Below, one piece after another: positions 1 to 9,032 of a stretch of DNA of 17,187 bases (within the stretch, counting starts at the first letter, position 1; each line of letters opens with the position of its first letter). The DNA is from an uncultured Oscillospiraceae bacterium (GTDB lineage: Bacteria; Bacillota; Clostridia; Oscillospirales; Oscillospiraceae). Location: the NCBI GenBank assembly GCA_944385455.1, contig CALWXI010000232.1:1-17187 (forward strand), in the 5' to 3' direction. A model generated the notes under the pieces. That model did not search any database, had not been told where the DNA came from, and saw only the letters and a program-made list of their open reading frames with translations. Position numbers and translations under genes: made by a program.

Positions 1-1037
1 GCCCAGACGCCGCCGTCGCGGATCTTGTCCGTGAGATGGACGTCGGCCTTGGGGAAGCGGGCCCGGGCGTCGGCTTCCACCTGGGAGAGAATCTCCTCCG
101 CGTTCTCCAGAAACTCCCGGATGGTCCAGGCGTTGGAGGGGTGGAAGGGCAGGGCGATCATGGGCTCCACCGCCGAGAGGTCGATCTCGATGGACTTGTC
201 GTACCAGGCCCCGGCGGCGGGGTGCAGCTCCTGGAAGTCCTCCGGCCGCTGATGGGTTTCGTAGAAGCCCCGGGTGACGTCGTCCGTCTCCCAGATGGAG
301 GAAAGGCACGTGGTCTCGGTGGTCATGACGTCGATGCCGTTGCGGTAGTCGATGGGCAATGCCGCGATGCCGGGACCCGCGAACTCCAGCACGCAGTTAT
401 TGACAAAGCCGCTCTGGAAGGTGGCTTTCACCAGCGCGATGGCCACGTCGTGGGGCCCCACGCCCCGCTTGGGCGCGCCGGTGAGATATACCAGCACCAC
501 CTTGGGGTAGGGCACGTCCCAGGTGTTCTTCAAAAGCTGCTTGGCAAGCTCCGGTCCGCCCTCGCCCACGGCCATGGTGCCCAGGGCGCCGTAGCGGGTG
601 TGGGAGTCGGACCCCAGGATCATTTTGCCGCACCCGGCCATCTGCTCCCGGGCGTAGGAGTGGATGACGGACTGGTTGGCGGGAACATAGATGCCGCCGT
701 ACTTCTTGGCGGCGGAGAGGCCGAAGACGTGGTCGTCCTCGTTGATGGTGCCGCCCACGGCGCACAGGCTGTTGTGACAGTTGGTCAGGGCGTAGGGCAC
801 GGGGAATTCCTTCATGCCGGAGGCCCGGGCCTGCTGGATGATGCCGACGTAGGTGATGTCGTGGGAGATCAGGGCGTCGAATCTGACCTGAAGATGCTCC
901 GGATCACCGGAGACGCTGTGTGCCTGGAGGATGGACCAGGCCATGGTGCGCCGGCGGCCCTCCTCCGGGGAGAGGGGGGCGTCGGAGGTGGGAATACCGT
1001 TGAGAAGGAATGTGCCGCTGTCGTGGAGCGTGATCAT
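1..1037 (-). CDS. Aconitase-superfamily hydratase (YbhJ-like), N-terminal part, cut by window edge
   Basis: The minus-strand reading frame is open from an ATG at 1037 to the window edge and gives 345 residues plus two bases; the family is usually about 750 residues, so just under half is present. The start is supported by AGGAGG at 1049-1044, six bases upstream. Seen: GSDSHT at residues 142-147, the substrate-loop signature of the aconitase/isopropylmalate isomerase superfamily; TNCHNS at 85-90; GFVNNC at 210-215; and ETTC at 241-244, where Cys244 sits where the first [4Fe-4S] ligand is expected. The remaining cluster cysteines and the swivel domain would lie beyond the edge. The family adds or removes water on hydroxy-acids in the cytosol. 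The exact substrate is unknown; the overall look resembles the uncharacterised E. coli YbhJ group rather than citrate aconitase. It could instead be another aconitase-like paralogue. No adjacent TCA gene is visible. Confidence 0.82.
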   Translation of the reverse strand, partial: MITLHDSGTFLLNGIPTSDAPLSPEEGRRRTMAWSILQAHSVSGDPEHLQVRFDALISHDITYVGIIQQARASGMKEFPVPYALTNCHNSLCAVGGTINEDDHVFGLSAAKKYGGIYVPANQSVIHSYAREQMAGCGKMILGSDSHTRYGALGTMAVGEGGPELAKQLLKNTWDVPYPKVVLVYLTGAPKRGVGPHDVAIALVKATFQSGFVNNCVLEFAGPGIAALPIDYRNGIDVMTTETTCLSSIWETDDVTRGFYETHQRPEDFQELHPAAGAWYDKSIEIDLSAVEPMIALPFHPSNAWTIREFLENAEEILSQVEADARARFPKADVHLTDKIRDGGVW

Positions 1038-1085
1038 AATGGACCTCCTGCAGTTCCGGCGGCAGCCGGATGATTCTTGTGACCC

Positions 1086-1114
1086 AATATAGCACAGTTC
1101 GTTGTGAATGAAAA
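1086..1114 (-). promoter_or_regulatory. Probable promoter of the hydratase gene
   Basis: Reading the minus strand, TATATT at 1091-1086 is preceded by TGC, giving an extended -10 (TGnTATATT). A weak -35, TTTTCA at 1114-1109, lies 17 bases further up. It would start transcription near 1079 and give a leader of about 40 bases before the ATG at 1037. Assigned by sequence match only. Confidence 0.5.
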
Positions 1115-1214
1115 GATATTTTGCAGGAAAAAATATTCATCTTGCAGAATTTTGGGAATGATACCGGAAACGGTCCGGAATTTCGCCTCAAATTTGACGG
1201 AGCACGGAAGAAAC

Positions 1215-1251
1215 CGCGAAAAAAACCGGAGCAGCCTTAAGGCTGCTCCGG
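1215..1251 (-). terminator. Rho-independent terminator of the symporter gene
   Basis: The palindrome at 1226-1251 has perfect 11-base arms (CCGGAGCAGCC / GGCTGCTCCGG) around TTAA. On the minus strand it is followed directly by a run of seven T (1225-1219). It begins six bases after the symporter stop codon at 1258, which identifies its gene. Confidence 0.93.
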
Positions 1252-1257
1252 TGGGGA

Positions 1258-2622
1258 TCAGATGAGTACCTGGATGAGGATCACCAGGATGATGATGGGC
1301 AGGATGAACTGGAAGTAGGGCTTGAAGGCCCGGGACATCTTGAGGCCTGTGCCGGTATTGGCCTCGGCGAGGTACTTGTCAAAGCCCCAGCCCCACTTGG
1401 TGACACAGAACAGCAGATACACCAGAGAGCCCAGAGGCAGCAGCAGATTGCTCACCAGGAAGTCCTCGACGTCCAGGATCTGGCCGCCGCTGGGGGCATT
1501 GGGCAGGGGGATGGAGAAGTACCACTGGTTGTAGCCCAGCACGCAGGGCATGCTGGCCGCCAGGATGAACACGCAGCAAAGCAGGGTGGCCTTCTTCCGG
1601 GACCAGCCGAAGCTGTCGATGCAGCTGGCCATGATGTTCTCGAACACCGCCAGCACCGTGGTGAAGCTGGCGAAGGTCATGAACAGGAAGAACAGGGCGC
1701 CCCAGAGCCGGCCGCCGGTCATATTGACGAATACCCGGGGCAGCGTCATGAAGATCAGGGCGGGGCCGCTGCCCGCCTCCACGTTGAAGCTGAAGCAGGC
1801 GGGGAAGATGATGAGGCCGGACATCAATGCCACAAAGGTGTCCAGGCAGCAGATCCGCACCGCCTCGCCGGTGAGGGCGTTCTCCCGGGACATGTAGCTG
1901 CCGAAGATCTCCATGGCGGCGATGCCCAGGCTCAGCGTGAAGAAGGACTGGTTCATGGCGGCGGTGATGACCTTGCCCAGGCCCGCCTCGGAGGCGCGCT
2001 GGAAGTCAGGCAGCAGATAGAACTTCACGCCCTCCATGGCGCCGTCCAAAGTCAGGCTGTGCACTGCCAGCACCACGATCAGCGCCAGCAGGGCCAGCAT
2101 CATCCACTTGCTGATGCGCTCCAGCCCCTTCTGCAGTCCGAAGGAGCACACCAGGAAGCCCGCCAGGACGATGATGACCATGAACACGGTCATCTCCGAG
2201 GGGTTGGCCAGCATGGCGGAGAACACGCCGTCCACGGCGTCGTTGGGCATGCCGTCAAAGGCGCCGGTGGCAAACTTATAAAAATAGTCCAGCATCCAGC
2301 CGGCCACGGTGGTGTAGTACATCATCAGAAGGCAGCAGCCGATGACGCAGAACCAGCCGTGGATATGCCACTTGCTGCCCTGGGGCTCCAGGGCCCGGTA
2401 GGCCTCCACGGCGCTTTTCCGGCTGGCGCGGCCCACGGCCAGCTCCATGGTCAGAACCGGTACGCCCATGATGACCAAAAACAGCAGGTAGAACAGCACG
2501 AACACGCCGCCGCCGTTTTCGCCGGTGACATAGGGGAACTTCCAGACGTTGCCGATGCCGATGGCGCAGCCCGCGCTCACCAGGATGAAGCCCAGTCTGG
2601 ATTGGAAGTTTTCTCGTTTCAT
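1258..2622 (-). CDS. Sodium-dependent transporter, neurotransmitter:sodium symporter (NSS/SNF) family
   Basis: A 454-residue integral membrane protein of the LeuT/TnaT fold, which takes up amino acids or related amines across the cytoplasmic membrane with Na+. Seen: the unwound TM1 signature with GNVWKFPY at residues 24-31 followed by ENGGG (35-39); the TM6 block NQSFFTLSLG (224-233), closely like LeuT; GPALIF (286-291) in TM7; FASFTTVLAVFENI (317-330) in TM8, which normally carries Na+ ligands; and a last hydrophobic helix at 438-454. The length is typical of bacterial members with 11-12 helices. I chose the ATG at 2622 because GAAGGAG ends eight bases upstream; a further in-frame ATG at 2649 has no ribosome site. 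The gene stands alone with its own promoter and terminator. The substrate cannot be told from the sequence; bacterial relatives move tryptophan, tyrosine, leucine or methionine. Confidence 0.93.
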   Translation of the reverse strand: MKRENFQSRLGFILVSAGCAIGIGNVWKFPYVTGENGGGVFVLFYLLFLVIMGVPVLTMELAVGRASRKSAVEAYRALEPQGSKWHIHGWFCVIGCCLLMMYYTTVAGWMLDYFYKFATGAFDGMPNDAVDGVFSAMLANPSEMTVFMVIIVLAGFLVCSFGLQKGLERISKWMMLALLALIVVLAVHSLTLDGAMEGVKFYLLPDFQRASEAGLGKVITAAMNQSFFTLSLGIAAMEIFGSYMSRENALTGEAVRICCLDTFVALMSGLIIFPACFSFNVEAGSGPALIFMTLPRVFVNMTGGRLWGALFFLFMTFASFTTVLAVFENIMASCIDSFGWSRKKATLLCCVFILAASMPCVLGYNQWYFSIPLPNAPSGGQILDVEDFLVSNLLLPLGSLVYLLFCVTKWGWGFDKYLAEANTGTGLKMSRAFKPYFQFILPIIILVILIQVLI

Positions 2623-2630
2623 GTGGGTGA

Positions 2631-2637
2631 CTCCTTC
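2631..2637 (-). promoter_or_regulatory. Ribosome binding site deciding the symporter start
   Basis: On the minus strand GAAGGAG occupies 2637-2631, eight bases before the ATG at 2622. No comparable site precedes the in-frame ATG at 2649, so translation most likely starts at 2622. Confidence 0.7.
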
Positions 2638-2661
2638 TCTTTTCTCCATAGGTCCCGCGTC

Positions 2662-2691
2662 AAGGCCGGAACGGCTTGCCGTTCCGGCCTT
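2662..2691. repeat. Perfect 14-base inverted repeat in the symporter leader
   Basis: The arms 2662-2675 (AAGGCCGGAACGGC) and 2678-2691 are exact complements around two T, so the RNA forms a long GC-rich hairpin. Given the minus-strand promoter at 2740-2712, it lies near the 5' end of the symporter mRNA. On the plus strand it is followed by TTTTCA and would look like a weak terminator, but no plus-strand gene precedes it. It could stabilise the mRNA, act as a regulator site, or block antisense transcription; the sequence does not say which. Confidence 0.75.
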
Positions 2692-2711
2692 TTCAGGGGG
2701 AGCTGGTTTTT

Positions 2712-2740
2712 ATGGTACTGGAGGGGAAATGAAAAGTCAA
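2712..2740 (-). promoter_or_regulatory. Probable promoter of the symporter gene
   Basis: On the minus strand TTGACT (2740-2735), a 17-base spacer and TACCAT (2717-2712) match the housekeeping sigma pattern at 5/6 and 4/6 positions. Transcription would begin near 2705, giving a leader of about 80 bases that includes the 2662-2691 hairpin. Confidence 0.55.
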
Positions 2741-2800
2741 CCGCCTTTCCGGCCTTCTGGCGCTGAATATCCCATGCTAGCATAAGAAAAAGTTATAATG

Positions 2801-2830
2801 CGGAAAACGGCAGGAGAACCGGCGTTTCCG
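2801..2830. repeat. Imperfect inverted repeat just upstream of the moxR promoter
   Basis: CGGAAAACG at 2801-2809 and CGTTTCCG at 2823-2830 are complementary apart from one extra A. The right arm ends three bases before the -35 box of the moxR operon. The position suits a regulator site, but no known operator is recognised. Confidence 0.35.
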
Positions 2831-2833
2831 GAA

Positions 2834-2862
2834 TTGACATTGGGCAGGGACACCGATAAAAT
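2834..2862 (+). promoter_or_regulatory. Strong sigma-A-type promoter of the moxR operon
   Basis: TTGACA (2834-2839), a 17-base spacer and TAAAAT (2857-2862) give 6/6 and 5/6 matches to consensus at ideal spacing. Transcription would start near 2869, about 48 bases before the chosen moxR ATG. Confidence 0.82.
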
Positions 2863-2900
2863 AGAAAGGTCAACATAATGCAGCCGCGAAACGGCGGTGG

Positions 2901-2907
2901 GAAGGAG
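2901..2907 (+). promoter_or_regulatory. Ribosome binding site deciding the moxR start
   Basis: GAAGGAG occupies 2901-2907, nine bases before the ATG at 2917. An earlier in-frame ATG at 2878 would lie only about nine bases into the transcript and lacks a good site, so 2917 is preferred. Confidence 0.7.
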
Positions 2908-2916
2908 CGTGGACCC

Positions 2917-3868
<952 letters not shown>

Positions 3869-3879
<11 letters not shown>

Positions 3880-5161
3880 GCTGTTTCTGGGGGCCGGGTC
3901 CAGCCTCTTCGTCAGCACCGGCGCGCTGGTGGTTTTCGGGGGTCTGGCCATCCTCAGCGCGGTGTTCGCATGCTGGCCCCTGTGTGCCGTGCTGGCATTT
4001 TTGTTCTTTTTCTGTCTGGTGTCCCGGCTGTGGGGAGAGAGTGCCCTGCGGGACGTGGAGGTCCGGAGCCGGGCGGCTCCCGGGGCGCTGTTCCCGCCGG
4101 GAGAGGTGGAGATGGAGATGCATATCCGCAACCGCAAGCTCCTGCCGGTGATCTGGCTGGAAGTGGTGCAGCTGCTGGATGAGAACGCGCCGCTGATCCC
4201 GGCGGACTCCGGTGAGGTGCGCCGTGTGTCGGGGGTCCAGGCCCGCCTGGAGGGAGCGGAGGAAGAGGAGGCCGCTTTCCTCTACAAGAAGTTCACCTTC
4301 GTCATGGGCGGGGAGCAGATCACCTGGAACAGCCGCTGGATCGCCCGGCGGCGGGGGATCTTCCGCTCCCGCGGGCTGCGGCTGCGGGGCGGAGACGGCT
4401 TCGGCCTGACCCAGAGGGAGCGGCCCGCCGGCGGGGCGGAGGATGCCTTTGTGGCGGTGTATCCGGCGGTGCAGCCGGTTTCGGCGGAGCTTTTTTTCCG
4501 GGATATGTGGGAGGCCTCCGGCGGCACCAGGGGTTATCTGGAGGATCCCACCGTCATCCGCAGCACCCGGGACTATCTGCCCACGGATTCCTACCGGCGC
4601 ATCAACTGGCGCGTCACGGCCCGGAGCCAGCGGACGGTGGTGAACACCTATGAGACGATCCTGCCCCGGGCGGCCCATTTTATCTTCGACGGTGAGAGCT
4701 TCAACGGCCCCGTTCCCCAGGCTGAGGCTCTGGAGGACACGCTGAGCATCCTGACCTCTGTGATCCTGCGGCTGGACGCGGCGGGGATCCGGTGCAGCAT
4801 CTCCCTTTGCCGCAGCCGGGACAGCGGCCCCCGGGAGATCCTGGGGGCGGACGGCACGCCGCTGGAGGAGATCCTCACAGCCTTTGCCGGCTATGCTCTG
4901 CGGGAGCTGGTGCGGCCGGAGGAGGGCAAGCCCTACGCCCGGCCGGCGGAGTTCCACGACTACGCGGTGCTGGCGCTGCGGGATGTGGGGCGGTTCTACT
5001 ATGTGTGCAGCGATCTGGCCAGGGTGAGGCGCCGGGGACTGATGTACCGGCTGGACCCGGCCCGTACCACTCTGCTGCCCTACGCCGGCGCCTCCGGAGG
5101 ACGTCTGGGGGACTTTGCGGTGGTGGGGCTGCAGACGCTGAAAAGGAGGGAGGGGACATGA
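3869..5161 (+). CDS. DUF58 domain membrane-anchored protein (MoxR partner)
   Basis: A 430-residue protein starting at a GTG (3869) inside the end of moxR, with GAGGAG eight bases before the start at 3856-3861 or nearby. Two hydrophobic helices at about residues 14-33 and 36-53 form a membrane anchor. A beta-rich stretch (about 60-200) follows, and then the DUF58 signature RDYLPTDSYRRINWRVTARS at 234-253, here with T in place of the usual G before Asp240. The C-terminal part (265-390) has the shape of a VWA-like Rossmann fold. DUF58 proteins are the usual partners of MoxR ATPases; their biochemical role is poorly known, with links to envelope stress and cell-surface assembly. The overlap with both neighbours implies translational coupling and matched amounts. 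Confidence 0.9.
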
Positions 5162-6510
5162 TCGCAGGTTCCCTGACGGCGGGGCTGGTATCCGTGGAGC
5201 GGATGGTGGTGTGCTGGTGCAGCGCCTTCTGGCTCTTCACCATGACGGAGTACGGGGAGCCGCTGGGCATCTCCCTGTGGGCGTTCCTGGCGTTCGGCGC
5301 CGCTTCCTTTTTGGCGATCCGGGCATTTCTGCGCCGGCCCCGGACCATGCCGGCCCTGATGAGCCTGGGTATCGCCCTGGCGGCGGCGGGGACGGCGGGG
5401 CTTTTGTGGAAATGCTCCACCCTGCCGGGAGTAACGGCCAACGCCTTCGGTGCCCTGGCGGTATCCTCCACGGTGTACGGCTGCGTGCGGGCCTGTACGG
5501 ACCCGCCGGCGGCAGCCCGGAGCATCTCCGCCATGGAGGGCACCATCTGCTTCTTTCTGGCGTTTCTGTGGGTCCAGACCAATACCGGCATGGACGCCCG
5601 GTACAGCGCGCCCCTGCTGGCGGCATCCCTTGCCAGCTTGCTGGTGGTACTGGGCCAGCGGCTCCAGGCCGTGGGTGCTCCGGCGGGACGCAGCCGGGCA
5701 CGGGGCTTTGCCGTGGTGGGCATCGCTCTGGCGCTCATCGCCGTGGTGCTGGCGCTGTTCCTGGCCTTCGGGGCGGAGCCTCTGGGCCAGGGGGCGGTGA
5801 TGCTGTTTTACGGTGTGGTGTACTGCCTGAAGCTGCTGGTGTGGTTTTTCAACTGGCTGCTGCATGTGCTCTCGTCGCTGTTCCCGGCGGCGGAGGGAGG
5901 AATGGCTCCGGAGCCGCAGATGACGGTGGAGATTCCCCAGGAGGTGGCGGAGCAGGGGGACATCCCGCCCTGGGTACTGGTGGTGCTGGGCATCGCGGGA
6001 CTGTGCGCCCTGCTGGGCGGACTGGTGTATGTGATGGTGCGGCTGCGGCGCTTTCGGGTGGGAGGCCGGACCGCCGCCGTGGCGGCGGGAAAGCCGGAGC
6101 GGCACCGGATGCGCCTGCGGACCTGGCTGGAACGGGTGCTGGCGGCACTGCGGCAGCGGCTGTATCTGCTGTGGATGCTGGCGACGCAGCGGGACAGCCC
6201 CCGGGCGCTGTATTGGTTTTTGAACCGGGCGGGGCGGCGGCTGGGCTGCCGCCGCCGGATGGGAGAGACACCCTGCGCCTTTGTGCGCCGGGCGGCTGGG
6301 CTGACGGCGGAACTGTCCGGGGATCTGGAGGCCCTGGCGGCGGCCCTGAGCGAGGAGCTGTATGCGCCCATGCCCCGGCAGCCTTTTCCCCGGGAAGCGG
6401 CGGGACGCATCCGGCGGGGCTTCCGCCGGGCGATGCGGCGGGCCCGGCGGGCGCAGGCCGCGGCGTGGCTGCGGCAGCGTCTGGCAAGGGAGACCCCCGC
6501 CGGGGACTGA
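5158..6510 (+). CDS. Multi-spanning membrane protein with DUF4129-like cytosolic tail
   Basis: The 450-residue product starts at an ATG overlapping the DUF58 stop (ATGA, 5158-5161), with AGGAGG a few bases upstream. Hydrophobic segments are seen near residues 10-30, 38-58, 65-84, 127-143, 150-166, 184-204, 212-242 and 270-295. A short acidic loop (about 246-270) precedes the last one. The arginine-rich tail (296-450) contains RRLGCRRRMGETPCAFVRRAAG (split 360-381), the pattern of the DUF4129 domain (R-G-x-R-R-x-x-x-E-T-P-x-E-F). In many genomes the third gene of a MoxR-DUF58 operon carries a transglutaminase-like domain between the helices and DUF4129. Here no such domain is visible, because the extracytoplasmic loops are too short. 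Function unknown; it probably anchors or receives the MoxR/DUF58 pair at the membrane. Confidence 0.75.
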   Translation: MIAGSLTAGLVSVERMVVCWCSAFWLFTMTEYGEPLGISLWAFLAFGAASFLAIRAFLRRPRTMPALMSLGIALAAAGTAGLLWKCSTLPGVTANAFGALAVSSTVYGCVRACTDPPAAARSISAMEGTICFFLAFLWVQTNTGMDARYSAPLLAASLASLLVVLGQRLQAVGAPAGRSRARGFAVVGIALALIAVVLALFLAFGAEPLGQGAVMLFYGVVYCLKLLVWFFNWLLHVLSSLFPAAEGGMAPEPQMTVEIPQEVAEQGDIPPWVLVVLGIAGLCALLGGLVYVMVRLRRFRVGGRTAAVAAGKPERHRMRLRTWLERVLAALRQRLYLLWMLATQRDSPRALYWFLNRAGRRLGCRRRMGETPCAFVRRAAGLTAELSGDLEALAAALSEELYAPMPRQPFPREAAGRIRRGFRRAMRRARRAQAAAWLRQRLARETPAGD

Positions 6511-6525
6511 AAGGAGAGAGGAAAC

Positions 6526-7077
6526 ATGGCAGAGATTCTGGTGGTCGTGGACATGCAGAACGACTTCGTCACCGGCGCCCTGGGGACGCCGGAGGCTTTG
6601 GAGATCGTGCCCCGGGTGGCGGCGCGGATAGCGGACGGCGTCCGCCGGGGAGAGCAGATCCTTTTCACCCGGGACACGCATGGCGCCGACTATGCCGCGA
6701 CCCAGGAGGGACGGCGGCTTCCGGTGCCGCACTGCATCCGGGATACGGAGGGCTGGGAGATCATTCCGCAGCTCCGGCCTGGCACCGCGGGCCGGACGGT
6801 CCTCGATAAGCCCACCTTCGGCAGCCGCCTGCTGGGGGAGCACCTGCTGGCTCTGGACAAGGAGCTGCGCCGCCGGGGACAGCCGGGGGTGGAGCGGGTG
6901 ACGCTCATCGGCGTGTGCACGGACATCTGCGTGCTGTCCAACGCGCTGCTCATCAAGGCGTTTTTGCCGGAGGCGGAGATCGTGGTGGAAGCGTCGTGCT
7001 GCGCCGGCGTCACGCCGGAGGCCCACCGCACGGCTCTGGCGGCCATGCTCCCCTGCCAGATCACCGTTTTGGAATGA
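6526..7077 (+). CDS. Nicotinamidase-related cysteine hydrolase (isochorismatase-like fold)
   Basis: A 183-residue enzyme with the catalytic triad of the family: Asp9 in VVDMQNDF (7-14), Lys95 in LDKPTFGS (93-100) and Cys135 in GVCTDICV (129-136). Metal-ligand candidates Asp50 and His52 (RDTHGADY) and His69 (VPHC) resemble PncA, although the second histidine of the usual DxHxxxH motif is replaced. Nicotinamidase turns nicotinamide into nicotinate and ammonia for NAD salvage; related enzymes hydrolyse other amides, so the substrate is not certain. It starts 15 bases after the membrane-protein gene with AGGAGAGAGG upstream, and appears to be the last gene of the moxR operon. No functional link to MoxR is evident. 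Confidence 0.85.
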   Translation: MAEILVVVDMQNDFVTGALGTPEALEIVPRVAARIADGVRRGEQILFTRDTHGADYAATQEGRRLPVPHCIRDTEGWEIIPQLRPGTAGRTVLDKPTFGSRLLGEHLLALDKELRRRGQPGVERVTLIGVCTDICVLSNALLIKAFLPEAEIVVEASCCAGVTPEAHRTALAAMLPCQITVLE

Positions 7078-7081
7078 CCCC

Positions 7082-7118
7082 AAAAAAAGACCCCCGGCAC
7101 TGCCGGGGGCCTTTTTTT
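7082..7118. terminator. Bidirectional rho-independent terminator between convergent genes
   Basis: The arms CCCCCGGCA (7091-7099) and TGCCGGGGG (7101-7109) are perfect complements. An A run lies on the left (7082-7088) and a T run on the right (7112-7118), so the hairpin ends in U-tracts on both strands. It sits between the stops at 7077 (plus) and 7127 (minus) and can serve both genes. Confidence 0.93.
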
Positions 7119-7126
7119 CGGGAATT

Positions 7127-8851
7127 TCACACGTAGCTCTGGGTGGCGACGTCGAACACGCCCCGGGTGGTGATGCGCAGGGAGGGGATCACCGGCAGGG
7201 CCATGAAGCTCAGCGTCATGAAGGGGTCGATGCCCGGGTTCACCCCCAGGGCGTAGGCGGCGGCCTTGGCGTCCTCCAGCTGCCGGTTCACGTCCACCAG
7301 GGGGGCGTCGCTCATGATGCCGGCGATGGGCAGCGGGACCTCCGCCCGGGGGGCGCCGCCGTCCCAGACCACGATGCCGCCGCCCAGTTCCACCACCCGG
7401 TTGGCGGCGGCGGCCATGGCCGCCTCGCTGGTGCCCACCACGATGATGTTATGGGAGTCGTGGGAGACGGAGGTGGCCACGGCACCGGACTTGAGGCCGT
7501 AGCCCTGAAGGAAGCCCACGCCGATGTGGCGGGTGTGCTTGTGGCGCTCCACCACGGCGATCTTCAGCACATCATACTCCACATCAATGCGGTCGGAGTA
7601 TCCGGCGTCCACGGTGGTGATCTCTCCGTTGACCATGCCGATGATGCCCCGGGGACGGTGCTCCGTGAAGTCCTCCGCCGTCAGGGGGTCCACATGGAAG
7701 GTGCTGCGGGCCCGGTCCGCCAGATACTGCTCGATCACCGGCGCGTCGAAGGGTTCCATCACGCCGTTCCTGGCCATAAGGCGGCCCTCCTTGTAAACCT
7801 CCAGGATGCGGAAGTCCTGGAAGTTGTCGATGACCGCGAAGTCCGCCAGATACCCCGGTGCGATGGCGCCGCGGTTGTTCAGGAGGAAATACCGGGCGGC
7901 GTTGTGGCAGGCCACCTTGACCGTCAGGATGGGGTCTGCCCCCAGGCCGATGGCCCGCTTGACGATGTAGTCGATGTGACCTCTTTCCAGGAGGTCGCTG
8001 GGGTGCTTGTCATCGGAGCAGAACATGCACCGGTCGGCGTACTTCGGGCACAAAAGAGGTGCCAGGGCTTCCAGGTTCCGGGCGGCGGTGCCCTCCCGGA
8101 TCATGATGAACTGGCCCCGCTCCAGCTTGGCCAGGGCGTCGGAAAGGTCATGACACTCGTGGTCGGAATAGACCCCGGCGGCGATGTAGGCGTTGAGGTC
8201 GTTGCCCGCAAGGTCCGGGGCGTGGCCGTCGATCTTCTTGTGGTGTGCCTGGGCCGCCACGATCTTCTCCACCGGCTGGTCGTCCCCGGAGATGATGCCC
8301 ACGAAGTTCATCATCTCCGCCAGGCCCTGGACCCGGGGATGATCGTAGAAGGAGTCCAGGCTCCGGTAGTCCAGCACCGCGCCGGACTCGTCCAGGGGCG
8401 TGGCCGGGACGCAGGAGGGCAGCATGAACCGCACGTCCACCGGCAGGCCCTCCGTGGCCTGGAGCATGTACTCGATGCCGTCGGTGCCCATGACGTTGGC
8501 GATCTCATGGGGGTCGGTGATGACGGTGGTGGTGCCGTGGGGCAGCACCGCCTTCACAAATTCCCGGGGGGAGACCAGGGCGCTTTCCAGGTGGATGTGG
8601 GCGTCCAGGAAGCCGGGCAGAACGATCTTGCCGCTCATGTCCACCTCGTTCCGGCCGGAGTAGGTTCCGATGCCAACGATGAGTCCCTCCGCCACGGCGA
8701 TGTCCCCGCGGCTGAGTTCATTGGAAAAGACGTTGACGAAGGTAGCGTTCTTCAGCACCAGATCCGCCGGCTCCCTGCCCGCCGCGGCGCTGATGATCCG
8801 CCGCTTTTTCAGCAGCTTCCGGTTGATCTTGCCCGCGTAGCTCTCAGACAT
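7127..8851 (-). CDS. ade: Adenine deaminase
   Basis: A 574-residue metal-dependent amidohydrolase that converts adenine to hypoxanthine and ammonia in purine salvage. Seen: the HxH metal motif in PGFLDAHIHLESA (His85, His87), GTTTVITDPHEIANV (106-120), DGHAPDL, a YSDHE block, and FCSDDKHPSDLL, all characteristic of the bacterial AdeC/Ade family rather than of the unrelated adenosine deaminase family. The length is typical (about 570-600). The start at 8851 has AAGGAG seven bases upstream. It is a single gene facing away from polA and converging on the nicotinamidase-like gene. No purine riboswitch is recognisable in the short leader. Some gut Firmicutes carry several paralogues, so its substrate assignment rests on family membership. 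Confidence 0.96.
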   Translation of the reverse strand: MSESYAGKINRKLLKKRRIISAAAGREPADLVLKNATFVNVFSNELSRGDIAVAEGLIVGIGTYSGRNEVDMSGKIVLPGFLDAHIHLESALVSPREFVKAVLPHGTTTVITDPHEIANVMGTDGIEYMLQATEGLPVDVRFMLPSCVPATPLDESGAVLDYRSLDSFYDHPRVQGLAEMMNFVGIISGDDQPVEKIVAAQAHHKKIDGHAPDLAGNDLNAYIAAGVYSDHECHDLSDALAKLERGQFIMIREGTAARNLEALAPLLCPKYADRCMFCSDDKHPSDLLERGHIDYIVKRAIGLGADPILTVKVACHNAARYFLLNNRGAIAPGYLADFAVIDNFQDFRILEVYKEGRLMARNGVMEPFDAPVIEQYLADRARSTFHVDPLTAEDFTEHRPRGIIGMVNGEITTVDAGYSDRIDVEYDVLKIAVVERHKHTRHIGVGFLQGYGLKSGAVATSVSHDSHNIIVVGTSEAAMAAAANRVVELGGGIVVWDGGAPRAEVPLPIAGIMSDAPLVDVNRQLEDAKAAAYALGVNPGIDPFMTLSFMALPVIPSLRITTRGVFDVATQSYV

Positions 8852-8910
8852 GCGATCACTCCTTTCAATGGTTCCGGTATTTCAATTGCTTATGCAAGAC
8901 ATAAACGGCG

Positions 8911-8919
8911 ATAATATCA
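8911..8919 (-). promoter_or_regulatory. Possible extended -10 promoter of the adenine deaminase gene
   Basis: On the minus strand TGATATTAT (8919-8911) matches an extended -10 (TGnTATTAT). The -35 region is poor. A start near 8904 would give a leader of about 53 bases. Sequence match only. Confidence 0.4.
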
Positions 8920-8926
8920 GTTGAGG

Positions 8927-8946
8927 TTGGTACAAGTGTACGCCAA
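8927..8946. repeat. Imperfect palindrome between divergent ade and polA
   Basis: TTGGTACA (8927-8934) and TGTA-CG-CCAA (8937-8946) mirror each other with a two-base insertion. The site would cover the -35 area of the proposed ade promoter, so it could be an operator. No known regulator box is recognised. Confidence 0.3.
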
Positions 8947-9032
8947 AGCGGAGAATTTGTCCACAGAAAAGTGATGAACATTCCGGAAATTTTCGGGCAG
9001 TCTGACGGGAGACGGCGAGCCGCGCATTTTCA

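Noticed and set aside
36..1073. A 345-codon plus-strand open frame opposite the hydratase
   Set aside because: The opposite strand holds a well-matched aconitase-family protein with start and ribosome site; this frame has no motifs.
7777..8851. Possible purine riboswitch control of adenine deaminase
   Set aside because: The leader between the candidate promoter and the ATG is only about 50 bases and shows no purine-aptamer core, so no riboswitch is called.
7451..8914. A 487-codon plus-strand open frame opposite adenine deaminase
   Set aside because: Shadow of the ade gene: low-complexity Gly/Val/His composition and no recognisable domain.
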